Below, one piece after another: positions 16,865 through 25,554 of a stretch of 55,925 nt of DNA. The position numbers and the translations under genes were made by a program. The stretch is from Candidatus Nitrosopumilus salarius BD31 (GTDB lineage: Archaea > Thermoproteota > Nitrososphaeria > Nitrososphaerales > Nitrosopumilaceae): assembly GCF_000242875.2 (NCBI RefSeq), contig NZ_AEXL02000138.1:1-55925 (forward strand), written 5' to 3'. Below the pieces are notes generated by a model, which did not search any database, was not told the origin of the DNA, and saw only the letters and a program-made list of their open reading frames with translations. Numbering within the stretch: position 1 is the first letter of the stretch; each line of letters starts with the position of its first letter.

Positions 16865-18987
16865 AAATAGAGAAATTAAAACTTCCTGATCCTGTAATTG
16901 ATTTTTTAAAATCACAAGGTTTTGAAACACTGTATCCTCCACAAGCAGATAGTGTAAAAGCTGGGTTGCTTGATGGAAAAAGTATTCTGGTTTCAGCTCC
17001 CACTGCAAGTGGAAAGACATTGATTGCAATACTTGCATTGCTTAGTTATCTTTCAAAAAATAATGGGAAGGTCATTTATCTCAGTCCGTTGCGTGCCTTA
17101 GCTGCTGAAAAATTTTCAGAATTTAAAAAATTAGAGAAAATTCCTCTAGGTAAAAAAATTAAAGTTGGTATATCTACTGGTGATTTTGAAAATATTGAAA
17201 AAAATTTAGAGACTAGTAATGTATTAATTTTAACAAATGAAAAAATGGATTCCATTATTAGACACGGTATAGAATGGGTTGAAGAAATTGGATTGGTTAT
17301 TTCTGATGAAGTGCATCTAATTGGTGATGAAAGTAGGGGTCCAACACTAGAGATGATTCTTACTCAGCTAAAACTATTGGATACCAAACCTCAGATTGTA
17401 GGTCTTAGTGCAACAATTATGAACTCTGATGAGATTGCTGATTGGCTTGGGTGTACACTTGTAAAAAATGACTGGAGGCCGGTTCCACTTTCAGAAGGCG
17501 TGTGTGATGGAGGTGAGGTGACTATGAATGACGGTAAAACCTTTGAAGTTGAGCGTAGTTTACGTGGAACCCCTATAGATTTAGGCATACAATCTGTAAA
17601 AGAAGGAGGTCAATCACTTGTATTTGCAGAAACTAGAACTCGTTCAAAATCACTTGCAACAAAGGCTGCAGATGCTATTGCTGAAATTTTAGAAAAGAAG
17701 GAACTGACAGAATTAGAAAAAACATCAAAAAAAATTTTATCTGAAAATGAACATACAGAATTAGTAAAAACATTATCTTTACTTGTAAAAAAAGGAGTTG
17801 CATTTCATCATGCTGGATTGAATCAAAAATGTAGAGAGATTATTGAGACAGAATTTCGTAAGGGTACAATCAAACTTCTTTCGTCTACTCCTACTTTAGC
17901 TGCTGGAGTTAATCTTCCTGCAAGAAGAGTTGTAATTTCAAATATTAATCGATACAATGCTAAAGTTGGAGCGAACAGACCAATCAGTGTCTTAGAATAC
18001 AAACAACTTTGCGGAAGAGCTGGCAGACCACAATACGATGATTATGGAGAATCAATAATTGTTGGAAATGGAAACACTAAGGAATTAATCGAGTATTACA
18101 TCAATGGAGAACCTGAACCGATCATTTCAAAAATTACCGACGATAAATCTTTGAGAACTCATATTCTTAGTGTTATAGTAACTCATCCTGGAATTAAAAA
18201 AGAAGAGATTTTAGAATTCTTTTTGGAAACGTTAGGAGGATTACAATCTAGAAAACTAACAATAAAATTTGCAATTGACATTTCACTTCGTTTTCTTTCA
18301 AGTCAATATTTGATTGTTAAAAAAGGTGAGCGATATGCAGCTACTGAATTTGGAAAAAAGACATCTATGCTATACATTGATCCTCTCACTGCTACATACT
18401 TTCGAGATGCTATTGAAAACATTTCTCAAAAAAGAAAACACACATTTGGATTTTTACATTTGATTACAAGTTGTGAGGAGTTTTTTCCAAAATTTTCACT
18501 TCGCCAAAAAGACTATGAATCAGCTAGTCTGATGATTGAAAATAATTCTTCAGAATTACTAGAACCTATATCAGAATATGATTGCTCAAGAAGTCTTTTG
18601 GCCTTACAGGCGTGGATTACAGAATCTAGTGAATTATCTCTGTCTGATAACCTTGGAATCGAGTCTGGAGACATGCATAGAATGACTGAAAATGCAGATT
18701 GGCTTGCATATTGTCTTAGAGAGATCTCAAAGCATGTTGAGAGGGCTGACTTGCTTGAAGAATTAAGTGATCTAAGGAAACGAATAGCTTATGGAATAAG
18801 GGAAGATCTACTTGATTTAGTAAGAGTAAAAGGGATAGGACGGGTTAGATCTAGAATTCTTTACAAACATGGGATAAAGAATTTAGATGATTTGGCAAAA
18901 ATTCCTGTGAACAAATTAGCAGAGATTGATAAAATTGGTTCAACCATTGCAGATAACATAAAAGCAGAGTTACGAAAGGTTAGATAA
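16861..18987 (+). CDS. hel308: Hel308 (Ski2-like superfamily 2) DNA helicase
   Basis: This ATP-dependent 3'-5' helicase acts on stalled forks. The 708-residue protein shows motif I APTASGKT (46-53), motif Ia SPLRALAAEK, motif II DEVH (150-153), motif III GLSATI, motif IV-V features (STPTLAAGVNLPARRV) and motif VI QLCGRAGRP. A helix-hairpin-helix DNA-binding region is near the end (VKGIGRVRSRILYKHGI). Its ATG overlaps the mcm stop, placing a fork-repair helicase in the replicative-helicase operon. Confidence 0.93.
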   Translation: MKIEKLKLPDPVIDFLKSQGFETLYPPQADSVKAGLLDGKSILVSAPTASGKTLIAILALLSYLSKNNGKVIYLSPLRALAAEKFSEFKKLEKIPLGKKIKVGISTGDFENIEKNLETSNVLILTNEKMDSIIRHGIEWVEEIGLVISDEVHLIGDESRGPTLEMILTQLKLLDTKPQIVGLSATIMNSDEIADWLGCTLVKNDWRPVPLSEGVCDGGEVTMNDGKTFEVERSLRGTPIDLGIQSVKEGGQSLVFAETRTRSKSLATKAADAIAEILEKKELTELEKTSKKILSENEHTELVKTLSLLVKKGVAFHHAGLNQKCREIIETEFRKGTIKLLSSTPTLAAGVNLPARRVVISNINRYNAKVGANRPISVLEYKQLCGRAGRPQYDDYGESIIVGNGNTKELIEYYINGEPEPIISKITDDKSLRTHILSVIVTHPGIKKEEILEFFLETLGGLQSRKLTIKFAIDISLRFLSSQYLIVKKGERYAATEFGKKTSMLYIDPLTATYFRDAIENISQKRKHTFGFLHLITSCEEFFPKFSLRQKDYESASLMIENNSSELLEPISEYDCSRSLLALQAWITESSELSLSDNLGIESGDMHRMTENADWLAYCLREISKHVERADLLEELSDLRKRIAYGIREDLLDLVRVKGIGRVRSRILYKHGIKNLDDLAKIPVNKLAEIDKIGSTIADNIKAELRKVR

Positions 18988-19980
18988 TTGATTGAATTAA
19001 TATTTCCAACAATACTTTCTTGCATTACTGCATTCTTTGTTGTATTTCTAACTACTCCACCACTAATCAAATTCCTGAAAAAAAGAAATCTAGCTGTAAA
19101 AGACATGAATAAAAAAGAAGATGTAATGGTGGTTAGACCTGGTGGTCCTTCAATAATTGCTGGAATCATTGTATCAGAAATTATACTCTATGCATTTTTA
19201 CAAATGAATGAAATTCTTGCAATAATCATTACAACTACAGCTGCTTTTACAATAGGTTATGTTGATGACCGAAAAGTAATGGGAGGCTGGTTTAAACCTG
19301 TAGCACTTGCGATTGCAGCAATCCCAATTATTGTATTTGGTGCGTATGATTCAGATCTTGCATTTCCAATTTTTGGAACAGTACAAATTCCTGTATTGTA
19401 TCTTGCATTGATAATTTTTATGATTCCTATTACCGGAAACACAATCAACTCAATTGATGTTCTTAATGGTGTTGCTAGTGGTTTTATGGTGATTGCAAGC
19501 TTTTCGTTATCAATCTGTTTGTTAATTGTTCAAAATTATGAAATTGCAATAGTTAGTTTGCCTCTTGGATTTGTTTCATTAGCATTTTACAAATATCATA
19601 AAATTCCAAGTAAAATTTTTCCTGGTGATTCTGGAGCCCTGACATTAGGTGCAATGTATGGCGCGATTGCTATAGTAGGAGGTGTAGAAATAATTGCAGC
19701 AGTTGCACTATTGCCTGCTGTGATAAACTCATTTTTGTTCTTATCAAGTGTAAAGCGAATTGTAGAGCATAGACAAGTCAAAGGTAAACCCGTAGATCAC
19801 ACTGATGATTTTAGGCTAAAAGCAACTGATGATAAAACTGCTCCTGTAACTTTGGTAAGGCTAATTCTTGCAGGAGGTTCATTATCTGAAAAGCAGGTAG
19901 GGCATGCAATTTTTAAACTAGCCATTTTTTCAGGAATCTTGGCTGTGATTACTGCGTTTATGATGGGGGTATCATTTTGA
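18988..19980 (+). CDS. Polyprenyl-phosphate sugar-1-phosphate transferase (MraY/WecA/AglH-like)
   Basis: This integral membrane glycosyltransferase of family 4 moves a sugar-1-phosphate from UDP-sugar to a lipid phosphate, the first step of N-glycan or surface polysaccharide assembly. The 330 residues have about ten hydrophobic segments. Catalytic landmarks are the acidic pair in GYVDDRKVMGGW, the NTINSIDVLNG motif, FPGDSGAL and the cytoplasmic His motif HRQVKGKPVDHTDD. It starts with TTG directly after the hel308 stop codon and is followed with a 4-nt overlap by a small membrane protein. Confidence 0.88.
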   Translation: MIELIFPTILSCITAFFVVFLTTPPLIKFLKKRNLAVKDMNKKEDVMVVRPGGPSIIAGIIVSEIILYAFLQMNEILAIIITTTAAFTIGYVDDRKVMGGWFKPVALAIAAIPIIVFGAYDSDLAFPIFGTVQIPVLYLALIIFMIPITGNTINSIDVLNGVASGFMVIASFSLSICLLIVQNYEIAIVSLPLGFVSLAFYKYHKIPSKIFPGDSGALTLGAMYGAIAIVGGVEIIAAVALLPAVINSFLFLSSVKRIVEHRQVKGKPVDHTDDFRLKATDDKTAPVTLVRLILAGGSLSEKQVGHAIFKLAIFSGILAVITAFMMGVSF

Positions 19981-20207
19981 AATCTGGTTTGTTTGGATTT
20001 TTGTTTGCAATGTGGATTTTGATTATTGCTGGTGGTGGTATTGTTGTTACTCTTCTAGGACCAATATCGATTTCTGGTTTTGGTGAACTTGATTGGTTTA
20101 TCTCATCTATTATCAAAGCAATAATTGCTATAGTTTTAGTTGTGATTTGGATTTTGATTCTGTCAAAATTAAAAAATATGATTTTTAGAAAAGAAATTAA
20201 ATCCTAG
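19977..20207 (+). CDS. Small two-helix membrane protein
   Basis: This 76-residue protein has two hydrophobic segments, about 5-28 and 38-62, with a short linker and a basic tail (FRKEIKS). The TTG start overlaps the stop of the glycosyltransferase (TTGA, 4 nt), so the two are coupled, and it may help that enzyme in the membrane. No family is recognised. It overlaps the convergent acetyltransferase stop by 4 nt. Confidence 0.65.
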   Translation: MKSGLFGFLFAMWILIIAGGGIVVTLLGPISISGFGELDWFISSIIKAIIAIVLVVIWILILSKLKNMIFRKEIKS

Positions 20208-20680
20208 CTTTCTTTCCATTGTCTTTGTTTTTTATCATATTCATCTCTTGTATATCTTATAGTTGCAGGAGAACCAATAACAACTGAATTTTCTGGAACA
20301 TCTCTTGTTACAACTGCACCCATCGCAACCACACTGTTTCTTCCAACAGTTACACCTGCTTTGATAACTGCACGTGCACCAATAACTGCATTGTCCTCAA
20401 TTGTAACTCCTATCATTTTATCACACATAGGATATGGATCATTTGTTAACACTACGGCAGGACCAATGAATACATTCTTCCCAATTCTTGATAGTGGTGG
20501 AAGGTATGCTTGACCTTCAATTTTTGTATCGGCACCAATCTTTACATTATAATCAATATGGGCAAGAGAACCGATTTTGACATTATCCCCAATTTCTACA
20601 TCATCTCCAACATATGAAAAATGCCAAATCTGCACATTTTTACCAATTTTGGCTTTTTCAGAAATAAAATTTGTAATCAT
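20204..20680 (-). CDS. Left-handed beta-helix N-acetyltransferase (WlbB-like)
   Basis: This 158-residue protein is built almost wholly of hexapeptide repeats of a left-handed beta-helix (for example IGKNVQIWHFSYVGDDVEIG, then GDNVKIGSLAHI). This fold binds acetyl-CoA in trimeric acyltransferases. It resembles enzymes that acetylate a UDP-3-amino sugar acid. The Gfo/Idh/MocA dehydrogenase two genes upstream (20951-21886) would make the matching keto-sugar, so both probably serve surface glycan synthesis. The 3-amino step would need an aminotransferase from elsewhere. Confidence 0.82.
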   Translation of the reverse strand: MITNFISEKAKIGKNVQIWHFSYVGDDVEIGDNVKIGSLAHIDYNVKIGADTKIEGQAYLPPLSRIGKNVFIGPAVVLTNDPYPMCDKMIGVTIEDNAVIGARAVIKAGVTVGRNSVVAMGAVVTRDVPENSVVIGSPATIRYTRDEYDKKQRQWKES

Positions 20681-20684
20681 TATA

Positions 20685-20954
20685 TCACAAATGCCATGGG
20701 TTTGCCTTTGTAATAATTTTTTCAGGCAGTGTATTTTTATTATTTTTTAAAAAATCCATTTCTTGTTTTTTATCTCGTAATTCATCAGGAAGCATAATCG
20801 GAATTTCTTCAATTATAGGATAAAATCTAGAACATTTTGTACAGAATAATGCCCCTTCTGATACTACATTATCTTTTTCATTAATTTCAAATAATTCTAA
20901 AGGATGATTCTTGTCAATTGGACATGCCAAAATATCCATCATTGTTTTGTTCAT
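20685..20954 (-). CDS. Trm112-like zinc-binding protein
   Basis: This 89-residue protein has two Cys sites (LACPIDKNHPL, then FCTKCSRFYPIIEEIPIMLP) typical of the Trm112/YcaR family. Trm112 activates tRNA and protein methyltransferases, although short paralogues occur in sugar gene clusters. Its start overlaps the stop of the upstream dehydrogenase by 4 nt, and 4 bp separate it from the acetyltransferase, so it belongs to this operon. Which methyltransferase it serves cannot be seen here. Confidence 0.78.
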   Translation of the reverse strand: MNKTMMDILACPIDKNHPLELFEINEKDNVVSEGALFCTKCSRFYPIIEEIPIMLPDELRDKKQEMDFLKNNKNTLPEKIITKANPWHL

Positions 20955-21886
20955 TTTAGATCCAGATAGATTGGTATGCCCTTTTGGCTAGATAAAAGTG
21001 CAGCTTCAGCTATTTTTGTAACATTAACTGCTTCTTGAGATTTAACAACCTGTTCATTTTTCCCTTCGATGGCCCCTAGGAAACTCTGAATTTCTAACAA
21101 CAATGGTTCTTGTTTTTCATTTTGCACTGTTTGAGTTTCATCATCCTTTTCTACGATAATTTCTTGGGTGATAAAGTCTGAAGAAATTATCGCATCCGTA
21201 CAAACTGCATTGAATTTCCTCAGTTTTTTTGGTGTGATCCAGTTTGAGGAAATAATTGCAACCCTGTCATTTTTGTATCCTAGCATGATACTTGTAAAAT
21301 CTTCATGTTCGTGTTTTATTTTTCCTGCTCTTGCAAATACTACATGAGGCATATCATCAAACAACCAATTGGCTGTATCGATATCGTGAACAGATGTATC
21401 ATAAATAATTCCAACATCTTTAATGTGTAGAGGCATCCTATTTTCACGGTGAAATTCTAGCATTACTAGATCTCCAAATTTCTTTTCTTTAACCATTTTT
21501 TTTACAACATCTACTGCTGGATTAAATCGCTCAATATATCCACATGTGAGAATTACCTTGTTTTTTTCTGCAAGTTTTGCAAGTTTTTCACCCTCTTCTG
21601 ATTTGTATGTCATTGGTTTTTCAACAAATACATGCTTTTTTGCCTCTAGTAATTTTTCTGCAATCTTTGTGTGTGTTGAAGTAGGTGTAACCACAAAAGC
21701 ACCATCAAAATCTTCAGAATTTAATAATTTATCTAATGTTTCATAATGGTTTACAGAATATTTTTCTCCATATTCTTTGCTTTTTTCAGAATCAGTGTCA
21801 CATACTGCAACTAAAACTCCTAATTGTGATAAAATTCTAGTGTGATTTTTACCCCACCCACCAGTACCAATTTGAACAATCCTCAT
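20951..21886 (-). CDS. Gfo/Idh/MocA-family sugar dehydrogenase (WlbA-like)
   Basis: This is a 311-residue NAD(P)-dependent dehydrogenase. The Rossmann loop is GTGGWGKNHTRIL (7-19), the EKP motif is in KHVFVEKPM, and the substrate domain contains RFNPAVDV and YDTSVHDIDTANWL. It is most like enzymes that oxidise C3 of UDP-GlcNAc-derived uronic acid, and the adjacent hexapeptide acetyltransferase fits that pathway. It starts directly after the ilvE stop codon. Confidence 0.85.
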   Translation of the reverse strand: MRIVQIGTGGWGKNHTRILSQLGVLVAVCDTDSEKSKEYGEKYSVNHYETLDKLLNSEDFDGAFVVTPTSTHTKIAEKLLEAKKHVFVEKPMTYKSEEGEKLAKLAEKNKVILTCGYIERFNPAVDVVKKMVKEKKFGDLVMLEFHRENRMPLHIKDVGIIYDTSVHDIDTANWLFDDMPHVVFARAGKIKHEHEDFTSIMLGYKNDRVAIISSNWITPKKLRKFNAVCTDAIISSDFITQEIIVEKDDETQTVQNEKQEPLLLEIQSFLGAIEGKNEQVVKSQEAVNVTKIAEAALLSSQKGIPIYLDLK

Positions 21887-22804
21887 CTAATACACCTTAG
21901 TTAACCAATGAGAATAGTCATTGTTTTTGTTCATTACTATATCTGTATACTCTTGCATCATCTTCATTGTTATATCTCCGGGTTTTCCTTTTCCTATCTT
22001 TTTTGAATCAATTTCTATTACTGGAGTAACCTCGGCTGCTGTTCCAGTTAGGAAAATCTCATCTGATATAATTAATTCACTTCTTGCAATGTCTCTTTCA
22101 ATAACATCAATATCCAAATCTTTTGCAATTTTGATAATTGCATCTCGTGTAATTCCTTCAAGTGCTGATGATGTTAGTGCTGGTGTCAATAATTGACCTT
22201 CTCTTACAATGAAGATATTCTCACCAGGTGCTTCACTAACATTTCCGTTATGATCTAGTAAAATTGCTTCATCAACACCATTTCTTTTTGCTTCTTGTGT
22301 TGCAATTATGGAATTTAGATAATTTCCCCCCATTTTTGCTTGTGGAGGTGTTGACATATCTGAAAATTTTTTCCATGATACTACTCCCGCTGTTATTCCG
22401 TTTTTATTGAATAAATCCCCAAAAGGAAATGTAAAAATTGCAACATTTGTTGGAGCCTTTTCAGTTACATGTAGATTAATTCCGTAATCTCCAACAAAAT
22501 AAAATGGTCTAATGTAGCATGATTTTTTGATCTTATTTTTTTTACAAATCCCTATGATTGCATCTGTAATTTTATTATCAGAGAAATTCAACGAGATATT
22601 ATAAAATTGACCTGATCTTCTAAATCGTTTAACATGTTCATCTAATCTAAAAATATAGAGATTTTCCCCATTCCAATATGCTCTAATTCCTTCAAAGACT
22701 GATGTTCCATAATGAATCGCATGAGTAGTGATTGGTACATTGGCTTTTTCCACTAAAACATATTTTCCGTCAAACCAGACATATTTTGAAAGTGGAAGTT
22801 TCAT
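21887..22804 (-). CDS. ilvE: Branched-chain amino acid aminotransferase
   Basis: This PLP enzyme carries out the last step of Val, Leu and Ile synthesis. The 305-residue class IV aminotransferase shows HYGTSVFEGIRAYW, the PLP-binding Lys157 in QAKMGGNY, and the signature running from DEAILLDHNGNVSEAPGENI. It is the first gene of a four-gene minus-strand run with abutting or overlapping junctions. The sugar genes that follow are functionally unrelated, so the coupling may simply be genome compaction. Confidence 0.93.
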   Translation of the reverse strand: MKLPLSKYVWFDGKYVLVEKANVPITTHAIHYGTSVFEGIRAYWNGENLYIFRLDEHVKRFRRSGQFYNISLNFSDNKITDAIIGICKKNKIKKSCYIRPFYFVGDYGINLHVTEKAPTNVAIFTFPFGDLFNKNGITAGVVSWKKFSDMSTPPQAKMGGNYLNSIIATQEAKRNGVDEAILLDHNGNVSEAPGENIFIVREGQLLTPALTSSALEGITRDAIIKIAKDLDIDVIERDIARSELIISDEIFLTGTAAEVTPVIEIDSKKIGKGKPGDITMKMMQEYTDIVMNKNNDYSHWLTKVY

Positions 22805-22867
22805 AGGACACTTTTACGTGGTGTGTATTAATCTATTTTCAATTATGTCTTAGGTTTAGTATGACTG

Positions 22868-23476
22868 TTAAGTTTTTTCTGAATACCCTTCTTTAGGAAA
22901 TTTCATTCCTGCAACTCTTCTAGTTGTATCCTCTGAATTGGCAAATTTTTTCACCGTTTCCCAATCATCCTCGATTATTTTTGCTATGCTCTCTGGAACA
23001 TCTTCTTTCCATGCTGATTTTTTACCTAGTGCTGCATCAAACAATTTTTCTTTAACTGATGATGCTGAAAGTATCTTTCTTTCACCAATTCTAGGTTTTA
23101 ATCTGTAAATTTTTAGCATATACCCTTCAGCCTTATCTCCTGTATATGAGAAAAAATCCCCCTCAACTCCACGAAGAATCTGCTTTCGTAATTGCCATGA
23201 TTTTGGAGCTAATAATGGAGGCAAGTACTTTTTGAATGGAGCAAAAAATGCATAATCATCAGTAATCTGAATTGAATTACCAAAAACCGACATTAGCATT
23301 TTTTTTCTAATTTCAAAGTTAAATGGGAAACTCTTACTGTTGATTTCTCTTTCACCATCTTTGAAAACTACAGGCATTACTTTAACAATATCTGCCTCTT
23401 TTTTTAGATCCGAAATTATTTCCACATGTGCGTTAGTTACTGGATTTAGATGAGCAAGATATAATGCGGTAATCAA
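22868..23476 (-). CDS. Cytidylyltransferase-fold nucleotidyltransferase
   Basis: This 202-residue protein opens with a degenerate nucleotidyltransferase signature (YLAHLNPVTNAHVEII) in place of the usual G-R-F-x-P-x-H-x-G-H. It also has a second region like the ISS-x-x-R motif (LSASSVKEKL). It may be a nicotinamide-nucleotide or pantetheine adenylyltransferase relative, but the nucleotide and acceptor are unclear. The start is TTG. It stands alone between ilvE and the flavin reductase on the same strand. Confidence 0.65.
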   Translation of the reverse strand: MITALYLAHLNPVTNAHVEIISDLKKEADIVKVMPVVFKDGEREINSKSFPFNFEIRKKMLMSVFGNSIQITDDYAFFAPFKKYLPPLLAPKSWQLRKQILRGVEGDFFSYTGDKAEGYMLKIYRLKPRIGERKILSASSVKEKLFDAALGKKSAWKEDVPESIAKIIEDDWETVKKFANSEDTTRRVAGMKFPKEGYSEKT

Positions 23477-23544
23477 TTACTATACCCTGATTAAATCTCA
23501 TATTTCAATGATTGATTTGGAAAAAATTATCTTTTTTAAAAATC

Positions 23545-24390
23545 TCATCCGTATGATTCGTATTTAACTTCAAAACTACCATCTTCTCGTTTGTCATGTT
23601 CTGTGGCAAAACCTTTTGGCTTTAAGAAGTCCATTACACCATCAATTGTTCCTTGCCAACCACAAACATAGAACATTGTATTTTCTTTAGTAATTTTATC
23701 GCCGATCAATTCTTCAAGTGGTGACATTCCGCTCTCTCTTGGTCTTAGGAAAGTTTCAACTCTTCCAACTTGACCCGCCCATGATCTGTTAAACCATTCT
23801 TGCGGTCTACTAATTGCAGCTCTATATTTAAAATTCCATTCATCCTTGCCTCTTTTCTCACTTTCATACTCTAAATTAGTTAGCAAATCTTTGTAACTCA
23901 ATTCGTCTACATAACTTGCTCCATGTAAAACTATGATTTCACGTTTATCTCCAACGTCATGAAGATGTTGTGCATAGCTTACAAATGGTGCAAGACCTGT
24001 ACCTCCGCCAATACAAATAATTCTTCTATTATCTTTTTCACCATTTGGCAGTTCTTCATTAATCAATAAAGCTCTACCTGTAGGCTTTAACCAAAGAATT
24101 TCATCTCCTTCTTTTGCATTAAAAATCTGTGTAGTTAATCTCCCTGGAAGTGGTTTTCTTACCCATCTAATTACTAGCTCAATGTATTCTCTATTTTCTG
24201 GATGAGATGCAATTGAATAAGCACGTCTAACAATTTTACCACCTTCTGCAGGATTTGGCAATCCTAATGTGATGAATTGACCTGCTTTGTATTCTGGAAC
24301 AGGACCATCTTTTGGGACTAATCTAATAATTACGAGATCTTCTTTTAATAATTGAACATAAGTGATAGTTGCTTTGTTATCTACTACCAT
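23545..24390 (-). CDS. Ferredoxin-NADP reductase-like flavoprotein, copy 1
   Basis: This 281-residue member of the FNR superfamily moves electrons between NAD(P)H and a one-electron carrier. The FAD site is RRAYSIAS, the pyrophosphate and nicotinamide region GGGTGLAPFVSYA, and the C-terminal motif CGWQGTIDGVMDFL. No ferredoxin domain is fused. A close paralogue lies at 36048-36890; the two share most of the sequence, including the final KYESYG. A TATATTTA box is about 30 bp upstream of the ATG. Partners could be the ferredoxins at 11.8-13.0 kb. Confidence 0.85.
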   Translation of the reverse strand: MVVDNKATITYVQLLKEDLVIIRLVPKDGPVPEYKAGQFITLGLPNPAEGGKIVRRAYSIASHPENREYIELVIRWVRKPLPGRLTTQIFNAKEGDEILWLKPTGRALLINEELPNGEKDNRRIICIGGGTGLAPFVSYAQHLHDVGDKREIIVLHGASYVDELSYKDLLTNLEYESEKRGKDEWNFKYRAAISRPQEWFNRSWAGQVGRVETFLRPRESGMSPLEELIGDKITKENTMFYVCGWQGTIDGVMDFLKPKGFATEHDKREDGSFEVKYESYG

Positions 24391-24515
24391 AACGATTGAA
24401 TCAATATTTCCACGGTTAAATATATTGTGTTAATTTCATACTTGGATTTTCTTTCATACCGCTAAACGTTAATAACCAATTTGAAAAACGTATTTCGATC
24501 AGAATCCTGATAATT

Positions 24516-24589
24516 GGGCCGGTCGTCTAGTCTGGTAGGATAGGTGCATGGCATGCATCGGATCAAGGGTTCAAATCCCTTCCGGTCCA
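24516..24589 (+). tRNA. tRNA-Ala (GGC)
   Basis: The gene is 74 nt long. The acceptor GGGCCGG/CCGGTCC contains the G3-U70 pair that identifies Ala tRNAs. The anticodon arm is GGTGC-ATGGCAT-GCATC with anticodon GGC. The T-arm is AAGGG-TTCAAAT-CCCTT and the discriminator is A. CCA is not encoded. Its last 19 nt are antisense to the end of the HEAT-repeat gene. Confidence 0.95.
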
Positions 24590-25125
24590 CTTTTTCTTAA
24601 TTGTGAAATCATTTTTTCAATTTCATGATCTTTTTCTTTCAGAATTCTATTGATTTCTTCTTCTGAAATACTCATATTTAGTTCAATAATTGCTTGAAGC
24701 GCACTTTTTCTCACTTCTAAATTTGAATCAGAAAGTGAATTTAGAAAAATCGTTTTGGCTTCTTGGGCTTTAAGATGGCCTAATGCGCCAAGTGCACATG
24801 ATCTAACAATGGAACGTTCATCTTTTACAAGTTTCATTATTTCTGTTATTGATGATTTCTCATTTCTATTTGCTAATACTAATGATGTGTAACCTCTAAT
24901 GTTTTCACTTGTGGAATTCAAACTTTTGATTAATATCTTCAAAATATCATTTTTATTTAATATGAGCGAACTAAATGCTTCCCCTCTAACTTGAATATCT
25001 TCATCATTTAACTTTGAAATTATTTTTTCTAAAATATCTTGATTATCTGTCTGTTCTACAGATTCCAAAATTTTGATTTTTTCTTCACTACTGCCTGATT
25101 CTAAAACTTTTAAAATATTTTCCAA
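24571..25125 (-). CDS. HEAT-repeat protein
   Basis: This 184-residue protein is made of about five helical HEAT repeats of roughly 31 residues, with recurring D-x-x-[VI]-R and A-L-x-x-L patterns (NDEDIQVRGEAFSSLI, KDERSIVRSCALGALGHL, SDSNLEVRKSALQAII). These usually form protein-binding scaffolds, and related proteins act as phycobilin-type lyases in some lineages. No catalytic residue is visible. Its 3' end overlaps tRNA-Ala by 19 nt on the opposite strand. Confidence 0.8.
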   Translation of the reverse strand: MENILKVLESGSSEEKIKILESVEQTDNQDILEKIISKLNDEDIQVRGEAFSSLILNKNDILKILIKSLNSTSENIRGYTSLVLANRNEKSSITEIMKLVKDERSIVRSCALGALGHLKAQEAKTIFLNSLSDSNLEVRKSALQAIIELNMSISEEEINRILKEKDHEIEKMISQLRKSGPEGI

Positions 25126-25210
25126 GTTATGAGGAAATTCATTTTTTCAGGTTAATATTAGTTCAAATCTTTGAAATTCCATTTATTTGATTCAATAAAA
25201 CCCTCCTAGC

Positions 25211-25219
25211 TTTAAATTA
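25211..25219 (+). promoter_or_regulatory. TATA box of alba
   Basis: TTTAAATTA is centred about 26 bp before the alba ATG at 25241. Spacing and sequence match the ferredoxin boxes, indicating a leaderless mRNA. Confidence 0.6.
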
Positions 25220-25240
25220 TCGTTAAATAGTAAATGCAAC

Positions 25241-25528
25241 ATGTCAAATGAAACCCGAGACACCGTATTCATTGGTAAGAAACCATTGATGGCATATGTA
25301 ACATCAGCGCTAATTCAATTGGCAAACTTACCTTCCGTCAACATCAAAGCTAGAGGACTCAGCATAGGTCGTGCTGTGGATGTAGCTCAAATCATTGCAA
25401 GAAAAACTGAAAATGCAGGCTACTCTATCGGAGAAATCAAAATTGGCTCAGAATCATTAGAGTCTCAAGACGGTAGAACTAGAAACGTTTCAACAATAGA
25501 AATTGAAGTAAAGAGAGTTACATCTTAA
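25241..25528 (+). CDS. albA: Chromatin protein Alba
   Basis: This abundant archaeal DNA- and RNA-binding protein of 95 residues is normal in length. It shows VFIGKKPLMAYVTSALIQL with the Lys at about 14 that binds nucleic acid, then VNIKARGLSIGRAVDVAQII, GEIKIGSESLESQDGR and the closing strand NVSTIEIEVKRV. It is monocistronic with its own TATA box. Confidence 0.95.
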   Translation: MSNETRDTVFIGKKPLMAYVTSALIQLANLPSVNIKARGLSIGRAVDVAQIIARKTENAGYSIGEIKIGSESLESQDGRTRNVSTIEIEVKRVTS

Positions 25529-25554
25529 CCGTGCTTTACTTGAAATTTTTTATT

